A stretch of DNA of 7,111 nt from Gammaproteobacteria bacterium. Its GTDB lineage: Bacteria > Pseudomonadota > Gammaproteobacteria > Steroidobacterales > MnTg04. This document shows, in pieces, positions 1 through 5,873 of the stretch. Location of the stretch: NCBI GenBank assembly GCA_027297845.1, contig JAPUHG010000005.1, positions 1-7,111 on the forward strand. Reading direction: 5' to 3'. The first letter of the stretch is position 1. Each line of letters starts with the position of its first letter. The notes below the pieces were generated by a model. The model was given only the letters and a program-made list of their open reading frames with translations. It did no database searches and was not told the DNA's origin. A program made the translations under genes and the position numbers.

Positions 1-50
1 GGCGCCAGGCACAAAAAAACCAGCCATTGAAGTCTGCGTTTCCTCATCAT
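1..50 (-). CDS. rseB: RseB/MucB sigma-E regulatory protein, N-terminal fragment
   Basis: Only the first 16 codons are in the window; the gene runs off the left edge. Reading from the ATG at 50-48 gives MMRKRRLQWLVFLCLA, a basic n-region followed by a hydrophobic core, which looks like a Sec signal peptide. The start overlaps the rseA stop by four bases (ATGA), implying translational coupling. RseB is a periplasmic protein that binds the RseA periplasmic domain and shields it from DegS cleavage. The identity rests on position directly after rseA plus the signal peptide, since no RseB domain sequence is visible. A second in-frame ATG follows immediately at 47-45 and could be the true start. Confidence 0.7.
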   Translation of the reverse strand, partial: MMRKRRLQWLVFLCLA

Positions 51-676
51 TGACTGAAACTCTCGTCCTCTGACTGTGTTGCGGAACCCGCCTGATTTTC
101 CGGATCAGCGGTCGCATCTTCCTGCCCGATGATCTCATACAGCACATTTCGCCGCACCGGAGACGGAGAAAACTCGCTGTGCTCTATCAGATAATTCGTC
201 AATCTCACTGTCACCCGTGGCTCGACATTGAGCGGAGCGGAGCTGGGCGGAACGATATAACTGGGATTATCCGCGCTCGCAATACCCGGCGAATCGCTCT
301 CCAGTAATATGCCGGCGCCCGGTAAACTGATAATCGCCAGTGCCGCCACCCCGGCCGCAACCGCAATACCAATCAGCGGGCGGGTCAATCTATGGTTGCC
401 AAAACCCGCCCCCCCCCGGTGCGCGGCTTCTTCATCCAGTTCAACACTTACCCTTTCGGCAAGGCCAATAGCCAGCATATCGCCGTGCCCCACGCGCATC
501 GCGTTACCAATCAGCGAGTAGCGGCCGAATTTTGCCTGGCTTGCCTGATCGCCGCATATCCTCGCAAGAAGCAGCGGTTGCTCCCTGGATGCCAGTTCAT
601 CATCGATTAGCGCCGACAACTGGTCGCCGCCCAATTCATTCGTCTTCATGTCTTTATCAATCCGTTTATTGCTCAT
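47..676 (-). CDS. rseA: Anti-sigma-E factor RseA/MucA
   Basis: Predicted inner-membrane anti-sigma factor that holds RpoE inactive until regulated proteolysis (DegS, then RseP) releases it. The 209 residues show the family layout. The N-terminal cytoplasmic sigma-binding domain has LSALIDDELA at 20-29 and a RYSLIGNAMR segment at 52-61. A single membrane segment follows at about 99-125, then a periplasmic domain with PRVTVRLTNYLIEHSE (153-168), which resembles MucA proteins. Length is close to E. coli RseA. The ATG lies three bases after the rpoE stop (TGAacgATG), suggesting coupling; an alternative ATG at 649 would remove nine residues. A run of nine G residues encodes R87-A90 just before the membrane segment and is a possible frameshift hotspot. 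Confidence 0.93.
   Translation of the reverse strand: MSNKRIDKDMKTNELGGDQLSALIDDELASREQPLLLARICGDQASQAKFGRYSLIGNAMRVGHGDMLAIGLAERVSVELDEEAAHRGGAGFGNHRLTRPLIGIAVAAGVAALAIISLPGAGILLESDSPGIASADNPSYIVPPSSAPLNVEPRVTVRLTNYLIEHSEFSPSPVRRNVLYEIIGQEDATADPENQAGSATQSEDESFSQ
409..417 (-). repeat. Nine-G homopolymer inside rseA
   Basis: Nine consecutive C on the plus strand are nine G in the rseA coding strand, in codons 87-90. Loss of one G leads to a TGA at codon 97 and gain of one G to a TAG at codon 96. Both stops come before the membrane segment. Such tracts are prone to slippage; it is not known whether this one varies in the population. Confidence 0.9.
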
Positions 677-679
677 CGT

Positions 680-1255
680 TCAATCCAGTAAGGGCCGGAG
701 TTTCTTGTCGATCGCCTCGCGGGCCCTGAATATCCTCGATCGCACCGTGCCAACCGGGCACTCCATGGTTCGTGCAATCTCCTCGTAAGTCATGCCATCC
801 AGCTCACGGAGAATAATCGCCATACGCAGGTCCTCCGGCAAATGCTGTATCGCACGGTTGACGGTGTCCCTGATCTCCTCGCTCAGCACCAGGCCCTCAG
901 GTGTATCGCCGTCACTCAAACGACTCTGCATGTCATATTGATCGGGATCCTGCGGATCCAGATCGTAATCCAGCGGCCTCCGTCTCGCTGCCACCAGGTG
1001 GTTCTTGGCGGTATTGATAGCGATCCGGTAAAGCCACGTATAAAAAGCGCTATCGCCCCTGAACCTGGGCAAGGCGCGATACGCCTTCAAAAAAGCTTCC
1101 TGCGCCACATCCATCGCCTCGGAGGGGTCACGAATGTAACGCATGATCACCTTGATCACCTTGTGCTGGTACTTGAGCACCAGCACGTCAAACGCTTTCT
1201 TGTCGCCTTTTTGAACCCTGACGACCAGCTTTTGATCAACGGCGCGCTCGCTCAT
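680..1255 (-). CDS. rpoE: RNA polymerase sigma-E factor RpoE/AlgU
   Basis: ECF-family sigma factor that directs envelope-stress transcription. From the ATG at 1255 the product is 191 residues, the same length as E. coli RpoE, and begins MSERAVDQ like known homologues. Region 2 spans about 10-90, including DVAQEAFLKAYRAL (49-62) and the -10-recognition segment FYTWLYRIAINTAKN (71-85). Region 4 spans about 126-183, with LPEDLRMAIILRELDG (139-154) and the helix-turn-helix ending PVGTVRSRIFRARE (167-180). An in-frame GTG at 1273 would add six residues, but family length and N-terminal similarity favour 1255. No strong Shine-Dalgarno is seen at either start. The gene probably drives its own transcription from the sigma-E-type promoter at 1301-1326, and it leads directly into rseA. 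Confidence 0.96.
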   Translation of the reverse strand: MSERAVDQKLVVRVQKGDKKAFDVLVLKYQHKVIKVIMRYIRDPSEAMDVAQEAFLKAYRALPRFRGDSAFYTWLYRIAINTAKNHLVAARRRPLDYDLDPQDPDQYDMQSRLSDGDTPEGLVLSEEIRDTVNRAIQHLPEDLRMAIILRELDGMTYEEIARTMECPVGTVRSRIFRAREAIDKKLRPLLD

Positions 1256-1300
1256 GGCTTTCGTACCGCCCACGGGCAGGCACTACCGCAACCACTGAAA

Positions 1301-1326
1301 TAGACCCGGTCACCGGTCAAAAGTTC
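1301..1326 (-). promoter_or_regulatory. Sigma-E-dependent autoregulatory promoter of rpoE
   Basis: On the minus strand GAACTT (1326-1321) is followed after exactly 16 bases by TCTA (1304-1301). This matches the sigma-E/AlgU pattern of GAACTT, 16-17 bases, TCtga or TCTAA. Transcription would begin near 1295, leaving about 40 bases of leader before the rpoE ATG. Autoregulation of rpoE-rseA operons by sigma-E is well established in E. coli and Pseudomonas; here it is inferred from the motif and its position. Confidence 0.75.
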
Positions 1327-1386
1327 TGCAAAAAAAGGCCTGAATTCAGTCATTTGAGGATTCGGTCACAAACGAATTCGATTGGG

Positions 1387-1421
1387 GTCTGCGCAGCATG
1401 AGAAATTTCTGCCGTGCAGAC
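1387..1421 (-). other. Imperfect hairpin between ygfX and rpoE
   Basis: On the minus strand GTCTGC (1421-1416) and GCAGAC (1392-1387) are perfect inverted arms, with an inner GCAG/CTGC pairing. A competing short hairpin, AGACT-TAGG-AGTCT, occupies 1418-1431. No T-run follows, so it is not an evident Rho-independent terminator. It could be a transcript 3' end structure, an mRNA-stability element or chance. Confidence 0.3.
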
Positions 1422-1447
1422 TCCTAAGTCTCCCTATTTCTATGCTG

Positions 1448-1903
1448 CTATGCAATATTTGCCAGCTTCAATGCTGCCCGGAACCGGCGAAAATTCTCCC
1501 TGGAGCGCTGTGGGCGAAAAAAATGCGCGCTTTTTCGGTCGCGATTTTCGTCCACCCAGCACAGCTTGATACCCCAGAGAAAACGACAGTCGTTGGCGAT
1601 CAGGGTAGCACTCTGCCAATGGCCGGACCGGCTCTGCAACCGCCAGCCGTTATTTTGCCAGCGCACCCGCCTGATCGAGCGTGAATCTGCGCCTTGAACG
1701 AAGCGGCGCCATTCATACCAGGATCCGGCCAGCAGTACTCCGCCGGCAGCCAGTTTCGCCGCTACCGGCAGCGAACTGAGCAACAAACCCACTGCGGCCA
1801 ACAACCATCCGGTGCCCAGCCAGGTTGCGATGGGCAGGACCGGCCCTGCATCAATCGTGAGGACAGGTGAGGATTTGTTTGACGAGAGTTTTGAAGTCAG
1901 CAT
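1448..1903 (-). CDS. ygfX: YgfX (CptA-like) family membrane protein
   Basis: The 151-residue product has a short N-terminus, a hydrophobic stretch at about 25-47 and a second at about 50-62 (two predicted membrane segments), then a basic soluble tail. The tail holds a Trp/Arg-rich core (RRVRWQNNGWRLQSRSG, 78-94) that fits the YgfX family. E. coli YgfX, encoded next to sdhE, has been described both as a toxin-like inhibitor of division proteins and as an interactor of SdhE, and its role is unsettled. The first available start is the ATG at 1903, because a TAG lies four codons upstream in frame. This start overlaps the end of sdhE by 53 bases, larger than a usual coupling overlap. Family assignment rests on fold pattern and position after sdhE, because sequence similarity in this family is low. 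Confidence 0.82.
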   Translation of the reverse strand: MLTSKLSSNKSSPVLTIDAGPVLPIATWLGTGWLLAAVGLLLSSLPVAAKLAAGGVLLAGSWYEWRRFVQGADSRSIRRVRWQNNGWRLQSRSGHWQSATLIANDCRFLWGIKLCWVDENRDRKSAHFFRPQRSRENFRRFRAALKLANIA

Positions 1904-2099
1904 CGGCAGGAACTACGCCTTTGAGTAAATAATCGGCCAATTGCGGGTCCTGCAAATCCAGGAAATCCGCGAACACCTCTTTCTGCTTCCCATCCGTGGC
2001 CTCGAAACGGGATTTGAGGAATCTTTCAAGCAGAATATCCAGCTCTTTCATGCCACGACGACAGCGCCAGCGCATCCGAGCATCATCCTGTCCAGTCAT
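1851..2099 (-). CDS. sdhE: SdhE, FAD assembly factor for succinate dehydrogenase
   Basis: Small cytosolic protein (82 residues; E. coli SdhE has 88) that promotes covalent attachment of FAD to SdhA, equivalent to mitochondrial SDHAF2/Sdh5. The hallmark RGxxE motif is present as RGMKE at 15-19 within WRCRRGMKELDILL. The helical remainder includes FADFLDLQDPQLADYLLKG (43-61), the typical D-x-x-L segment of the family. The ATG at 2099 is chosen over the one at 2075 because the upstream residues (DDARMRW) align with the E. coli N-terminus (NNKARIHW). It follows sdhB after about 15 bases and overlaps ygfX. Placing the flavinylation factor in the sdh operon ties its supply to that of its client. 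Confidence 0.95.
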   Translation of the reverse strand: MTGQDDARMRWRCRRGMKELDILLERFLKSRFEATDGKQKEVFADFLDLQDPQLADYLLKGVVPADADFKTLVKQILTCPHD

Positions 2100-2114
2100 G
2101 TGAATCGCGTTCGC

Positions 2115-2897
2115 TCAATGCTGACGTTCGAGCATCATTTTCTTGATCTCGGCGATTGCCAGGGCCGGGTTGAGCCCCTTCGGACAGGTATTCGTGCAGT
2201 TCATGATCGTATGACAGCGATACAGCCTGAATGGATCTTCGAGTTGATCCAGCCGTTCACCCGCGGCCTCATCACGACTGTCAACCAGCCAGCGGTACGC
2301 CTGCAACAATGTCGCCGGACCCAGGTAGCGATCGTCGTTCCACCAGTAACTCGGACAAGCGGTCGAACAGCAGGCACACAGGATGCAGGCCGATGGCTCG
2401 TTGATTTTCTCCTGGTCTTCTTTGGACTGCAGCCGCTCACTATCCGGTGGTGGCGTGGTCTGGCTCTGCAACCACGGTTTGATCGATGCGTATTGAGCAT
2501 AGAAATTGCTCATATCCGGGATCAGGTCTTTGACCACCGGCAAATGTGGCAACGGATAAACCTTGATATCGCCTTTGACGTCATCGATCGCCCGCAAACA
2601 GGCGAGGTCATTTGTGCCATCGATATTCATTGCGCAGGACCCACAGATTCCTTCGCGGCAGGAGCGACGAAACGACAAGGTCGGGTCGATCTCGTTCTTT
2701 ATCTTGATCAGCGCGTCAAGAACCATTGGTCCACAGCTGTCCATATCCACTTCATAGGTATCCATGCGTGGATTGTCTTCATGATCCGGGTCGTAACGAT
2801 AAACGACCAAGCGACGAACATTGCCGGCCCCGGCGGCCGCCGCAAAAGTCTCGCCCTTGTGAACCTTTGAATTCGCTGGAAGTGTCAGCTGTGCCAT
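2115..2897 (-). CDS. sdhB: Succinate dehydrogenase iron-sulfur subunit SdhB
   Basis: Electron-transfer subunit of complex II, 260 residues, passing electrons from FAD to the quinone site. All cluster ligands are visible. The [2Fe-2S] cluster uses C80, C85, C88 and C100 (SCREGICGSC ... LAC). The [4Fe-4S] cluster uses C171, C174, C177 and C238. The [3Fe-4S] cluster uses C181, C228 and C234 (CILCACCSTACPSYWW; CHTIMNCTNTCPKG). Numbering is offset by 22 from E. coli because of an N-terminal extension of about 22 residues, rich in Ala and Gly and not conserved in E. coli. An AGGAG sequence six bases before the ATG supports this start. The gene follows sdhA after 27 bases. Confidence 0.98.
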   Translation of the reverse strand: MAQLTLPANSKVHKGETFAAAAGAGNVRRLVVYRYDPDHEDNPRMDTYEVDMDSCGPMVLDALIKIKNEIDPTLSFRRSCREGICGSCAMNIDGTNDLACLRAIDDVKGDIKVYPLPHLPVVKDLIPDMSNFYAQYASIKPWLQSQTTPPPDSERLQSKEDQEKINEPSACILCACCSTACPSYWWNDDRYLGPATLLQAYRWLVDSRDEAAGERLDQLEDPFRLYRCHTIMNCTNTCPKGLNPALAIAEIKKMMLERQH

Positions 2898-2924
2898 GAA
2901 TACTCCTGTCGGCTTCGTTTGAGT

Positions 2925-4712
2925 TTAATAGACCCGCGCCGCCGGCGGTATCGATTCGATTTCATCACTAAGAGTCTCGAGTTGGACCGGTCGATAATCC
3001 AGGCGAACCTCGCCATCGGGTCCAACCCAGACCAGCGTGTGCTTGAGCCAGTTTTCATCGTCGCGTTCAGGAAAATCTTCCCGCGCATGAGCGCCTCGAC
3101 TCTCTTGCCGATTGGCCGCCGATTCAATGGCGGCCTTGGCCTGCATCAACAAGTTCTCCAATTCCATGGTTTCCACGAGGTCGGTGTTCCAAATCAACGA
3201 ACGATCGTGCACCCGGACATCCGCAAAACTATTGTACACCCGATCCAGTTTTTCGATTCCTTCCTGGAGGACCTCGCCGCTGCGGAAAACCGCAGCGTGA
3301 TTTTGCATGGTTTTTTGCATCCGCAGACGAATTTCCGCGGTGGGCAAACTGCCATTCGCGTTGCGCAGACGATCCAGCCGTTCGACGATGTGCTTGCAGG
3401 AGTCTTCCGCCAATGGCTTGTGCCGCGCGCCGGCCTCCACGGTTTCGCCGCAACGCCTGGCGGCAGCCCGTCCAAATACCACCAGGTCGAGCAGTGAATT
3501 CGAGCCCAGCCTATTCGCACCGTGAACCGAAACACAGGCGGCCTCACCCACCGCCATCAGACCGGGCACCGGTGTGTTGGCGTCGTCAGCCAATTTGGTG
3601 ACCGCCTCGCAATGCACATTGGTGGGTATGCCACCCATGTTGTAATGCACGGTCGGCAAGACCGGGATCGGTGCGCGGGTCACATCAACTCCGGCGAAGA
3701 CCCTGGCGGTTTCGGCGATACCGGGGAGCTGCTCTTCGATCACCTCCGGACCCAGATGCTCCAGGTGCAGATAAATATGATCCTTCTCCGGCCCGACACC
3801 CCTGCCCTCACGAATCTCGATGGTCATCGAGCGGCTGACCACATCGCGGCTGGCCAGATCCTTTGCATTGGGCGCGTAGCGCTCCATAAAACGCTCGCCC
3901 TCGGAATTGGTCAGATAACCACCCTCACCGCGTACCCCTTCGGTTATCAGCATGCCGGCGCCGTAAACGCCGGTCGGGTGAAACTGAATGAATTCAAGAT
4001 CCTGCAACGGCAGACCGGCGCGCAAGACCATGCCGCCGCCATCACCGGTACAGGTGTGCGCCGAGGTACAGGAGAAGTAGGCGCGCCCATAGCCGCCGGT
4101 TGCCAGGATCGTCTGCTGAGAAATGAATCGATGCAGCGTGCCGTCTTCCAGGCAAAGGGCGACTACACCCCGGCATTCACCGTTTTCCATGATCAGATCG
4201 ATCGCAAAATACTCGACGAAAAAATCGGCATCGTGTTTCAGCGATTGTTGGTACAGCGCGTGCAACATCGCATGGCCGGTTCGATCGGCGGCCGCGCAGG
4301 TTCGTTGCGCCGTCCCCTTGCCAAAATGCGTGGTCATGCCGCCAAACGGTCGCTGGTAAATGCGTCCGTCTTCCGTTCTGGAAAATGGCACACCGTAATG
4401 CTCGAGTTCGATAACCGCGTCCGCCGCCTCTTTGCACATATATTCGATGGCGTCCTGATCACCGAGCCAGTCTGAACCCTTGACCGTGTCATACATGTGC
4501 CAGCGCCAGTCGTCCTCACCCATATTGCCGAGTGCCGCGCTGATCCCGCCCTGTGCAGCAACGGTGTGGCTGCGCGTTGGAAACACTTTGCTGATACAGG
4601 CGGTGGACAAGCCCTGCTCAACCAAACCGAAGGTGGCCCTGAGACCCGCTCCCCCTGCTCCGACTACAACGACGTCGTAGTGGTGGTCGATGAATTCATA
4701 ATCGGAACTCAC
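2925..4712 (-). CDS. sdhA: Succinate dehydrogenase flavoprotein subunit SdhA
   Basis: Catalytic subunit that oxidises succinate to fumarate, 595 residues, peripheral on the cytoplasmic face of the membrane. The FAD-binding motif VVVGAGGAGLRA lies at 15-26. H49 in SHTVAAQGG is the expected covalent FAD attachment site. Active-site residues are in place: H245 (FHPTG), E258 and R289 (the E. coli R286 proton-shuttle equivalent), H356 (HYNMGG) and R401 (NRLGSNSLLDL). The start is GTG, not ATG; a strong GGAGGG lies five bases upstream. The GTG overlaps the sdhD stop by four bases (GTGA), which implies translational coupling. No key residue is missing, so the protein should be active once flavinylated, presumably by SdhE. 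Confidence 0.98.
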   Translation of the reverse strand: MSSDYEFIDHHYDVVVVGAGGAGLRATFGLVEQGLSTACISKVFPTRSHTVAAQGGISAALGNMGEDDWRWHMYDTVKGSDWLGDQDAIEYMCKEAADAVIELEHYGVPFSRTEDGRIYQRPFGGMTTHFGKGTAQRTCAAADRTGHAMLHALYQQSLKHDADFFVEYFAIDLIMENGECRGVVALCLEDGTLHRFISQQTILATGGYGRAYFSCTSAHTCTGDGGGMVLRAGLPLQDLEFIQFHPTGVYGAGMLITEGVRGEGGYLTNSEGERFMERYAPNAKDLASRDVVSRSMTIEIREGRGVGPEKDHIYLHLEHLGPEVIEEQLPGIAETARVFAGVDVTRAPIPVLPTVHYNMGGIPTNVHCEAVTKLADDANTPVPGLMAVGEAACVSVHGANRLGSNSLLDLVVFGRAAARRCGETVEAGARHKPLAEDSCKHIVERLDRLRNANGSLPTAEIRLRMQKTMQNHAAVFRSGEVLQEGIEKLDRVYNSFADVRVHDRSLIWNTDLVETMELENLLMQAKAAIESAANRQESRGAHAREDFPERDDENWLKHTLVWVGPDGEVRLDYRPVQLETLSDEIESIPPAARVY

Positions 4713-5095
4713 GAAAGCCCTCCGACACTGATTCGTAATATGGAAAACACACCGGTCACAGCCAGCAACAGATGGACAAAAACTGAAAACAAAAGACTGC
4801 CAACCTTCCAGGCAGACGCGCTCACATAGTCCTCGATGACAATCTGTACACCGAGCTTCGAATGATAGAGCAAAGTCATCACGAAAGATGACAGCAACAC
4901 CGCGTTGAGCGGGCGAGCCAGCCAGGCCACGGTGTGTTGGTAACCGAAATCACCAATCGCGACGAGAGAAATGATGAACCAGAATCCGAGCACCACCAGC
5001 GCAAGGGCGGTAACCCGCTGCATCCACCAGTGTCCGGTACCTTCCTTCGCCGAACCCAGGCCCTTAACCTTGCTTAGCGGTGAACGCAGACTCAT
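4709..5095 (-). CDS. sdhD: Succinate dehydrogenase membrane anchor subunit SdhD
   Basis: One of two small integral membrane subunits that bind heme b and ubiquinone. From the ATG at 5095 the product is 128 residues with three membrane segments at about 27-47, 58-83 and 99-120. H78 in LLYHSKLGVQ matches the heme-ligand histidine (H71 in E. coli). D89 and Y90 in IEDYV keep the spacing of E. coli D82 and Y83, where the tyrosine contributes to the quinone pocket. The 5095 start is preferred to an upstream in-frame ATG at 5143: GGAGG lies six bases before it and it overlaps the sdhC stop as ATGA. The extra 16 residues of the longer reading would be the sdhC tail in another frame. Confidence 0.95.
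   Translation of the reverse strand: MSLRSPLSKVKGLGSAKEGTGHWWMQRVTALALVVLGFWFIISLVAIGDFGYQHTVAWLARPLNAVLLSSFVMTLLYHSKLGVQIVIEDYVSASAWKVGSLLFSVFVHLLLAVTGVFSILRISVGGLS
4718..4723 (-). promoter_or_regulatory. Ribosome binding site deciding the sdhA GTG start
   Basis: GGAGGG on the minus strand sits five bases before GTG 4712. It lies within the end of sdhD and confirms the non-ATG start of sdhA. Confidence 0.85.
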
Positions 5096-5484
5096 ACCTG
5101 GCCTCCGGGGAGACCGCTGATCGCGATCCAGAAAACCGCCCACATGAGCACGGTAACGATCAGGACCAGCCAGCCGCTGAGATAGGTTCTGCTTATTTCA
5201 AAGCCCATGCCCAGGTCCCAGAATAGGTGACGCACACCGTTGTTCAAATGATAGAAAAACGCCAATGAAACAATTGCCAGTACGATTCGTCCGGGAATCG
5301 TCGCCAGAATGGCCAGTCGATCCAGCGCCACCGGACCATCCGCGAGCAACATCAGCCAGTAGACCAGGCCAACCGCCGAAAAAGACAACGCAATACCGCT
5401 GAGCCGATGAGCAAACGAAAGCAGCGATGTCAGTTGAGGTTTGTAGTGATGAAATGGTGACAGAGGCCGATTGTCATTCGTCAT
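5092..5484 (-). CDS. sdhC: Succinate dehydrogenase cytochrome b556 subunit SdhC
   Basis: Membrane anchor subunit of complex II, 130 residues with three membrane segments (about 28-48, 62-82 and 103-124). It begins NRPLSPFHHY, a typical SdhC opening. The quinone-site signature SFAHRLSG gives S23 and R27, equivalent to S27 and R31 of E. coli. H79 in FYHLNNGVRHLFWD is the predicted heme b ligand (E. coli H84). The ATG at 5484 has AAGGGA about nine bases upstream. The stop overlaps the sdhD start by four bases. It lies 81 bases after the SDHAF4-like gene on the same strand, so both could share one transcript. Confidence 0.96.
   Translation of the reverse strand: MTNDNRPLSPFHHYKPQLTSLLSFAHRLSGIALSFSAVGLVYWLMLLADGPVALDRLAILATIPGRIVLAIVSLAFFYHLNNGVRHLFWDLGMGFEISRTYLSGWLVLIVTVLMWAVFWIAISGLPGGQV
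5102..5106 (-). promoter_or_regulatory. Ribosome binding site deciding the sdhD start
   Basis: GGAGG on the minus strand, six bases before ATG 5095 and inside the last codons of sdhC, favours the shorter 128-residue SdhD over the upstream start. Confidence 0.85.
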
Positions 5485-5565
5485 TAGCTGGTTCCCTTGA
5501 TGCAGAACTTCGGCGGGTCGAAACTTGCCGCTTCGCTACGATTATTTGTCCGTCAGATTGCAATG

Positions 5566-5802
5566 CTAAAAATCGATGCAACGCCCTGCTTTTTCCCAAT
5601 CGCCAAAGCGGGTGGGTTCGGGTCCATCGCGTCCGCCGATTTCTTTCGGCCGCGTTTCATGCAGATCACCGGGCTGCTTCGCGCCTCGCGTTTTGGTCTG
5701 TGCCCCGGTAACTGGCAATTTCCCATGATCGTCAGAATTTTCAACGCTCGAAGGCCTGTTCTGATGCTGGCTGGACATGCTGCGAGTTTGCCAGAAAGGC
5801 AT
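5566..5802 (-). CDS. SDHAF4-like (DUF1674) succinate dehydrogenase assembly factor
   Basis: A small polar protein ending in EIGGRDGPEPTRFGDWEK followed by AGRCIDF. This C-terminus is nearly the same as that of the mitochondrial complex II assembly factor SDHAF4/Sdh8 (human ends in GPEPTRYGDWERKGRCIDF) and of bacterial DUF1674 proteins. In eukaryotes the factor binds flavinylated SdhA, limits its auto-oxidation and aids joining with SdhB. The same role here is inferred from the motif and from its place directly upstream of sdhC. The N-terminal half is Ser, Gln and Lys-rich, without recognisable structure. The start is uncertain. ATG 5802 (78 residues) has AGGGTG about nine bases upstream; ATG 5778 (70 residues) lacks an obvious ribosome site but is closer to usual family length. 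ATG 5838 would place the 8-bp tandem repeat inside the gene and is less likely. Confidence 0.85.
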   Translation of the reverse strand: MPFWQTRSMSSQHQNRPSSVENSDDHGKLPVTGAQTKTRGAKQPGDLHETRPKEIGGRDGPEPTRFGDWEKAGRCIDF

Positions 5803-5820
5803 ATTTTTTGCACCCTGCAA

Positions 5821-5838
5821 ATAGCGCCATAGCGCCAT
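5821..5838. repeat. Perfect 8-bp tandem repeat between the divergent genes
   Basis: ATAGCGCC occurs twice in succession (5821-5828 and 5829-5836), followed by AT. It lies just upstream of the SDHAF4-like gene. On the minus strand a TATCAT hexamer (5842-5837) overlaps its edge and could be a -10 element for the sdh operon, although no good -35 is seen at the right spacing. Confidence 0.6.
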
Positions 5839-5845
5839 GATATGG

Positions 5846-5873
5846 TTAACAGTCGGTAACAGGGATCGATAAT
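5846..5873 (+). promoter_or_regulatory. Candidate sigma-70 promoter for ygfZ
   Basis: TTAACA (5846-5851) matches the -35 consensus at five of six positions. After 16 bases, GATAAT (5868-5873) matches the -10 consensus at five of six. The predicted transcription start near 5880 falls just past the GTG at 5876. Either the real start of transcription is earlier, or translation begins further in, for example at the TTG at 5912. Motif evidence only. Confidence 0.4.
5847..5862. repeat. TAACAG direct repeat, 10 bp apart
   Basis: TAACAG at 5847-5852 and again at 5857-5862, in the wider form GGTTAACAG / GGTAACAG. The period of one helical turn resembles paired half-sites for a transcription factor in this divergent promoter region. 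No regulator is recognised, and a hexamer pair can arise by chance. Confidence 0.4.

Noticed and set aside
842..1303. Plus-strand open frame of 153 codons opposite rpoE
   Set aside because: Shadow of the rpoE coding sequence that runs through the sigma-E promoter; no independent support.
1330..1349. CTGAATTCAG palindrome followed by GCC and seven T on the minus strand, as an intrinsic terminator for the sdh cluster
   Set aside because: The palindrome allows only a three-base stem around a four-base loop, too weak for a convincing terminator, and it abuts the sigma-E promoter.
1941..2870. Plus-strand open frame of 309 codons opposite sdhB and sdhE
   Set aside because: Antisense to two genes with clear motifs; no family resemblance and no promoter or ribosome site noticed.
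3522..4475. Plus-strand open frame of 317 codons opposite sdhA
   Set aside because: It lies wholly antisense to a highly conserved sdhA with all active-site residues, has no recognisable domain, and is the kind of mirror frame expected from GC-biased codons.
5497..5832. Plus-strand open frame of 111 codons opposite the SDHAF4-like gene
   Set aside because: The minus-strand product carries a diagnostic C-terminal motif, whereas this frame has none.
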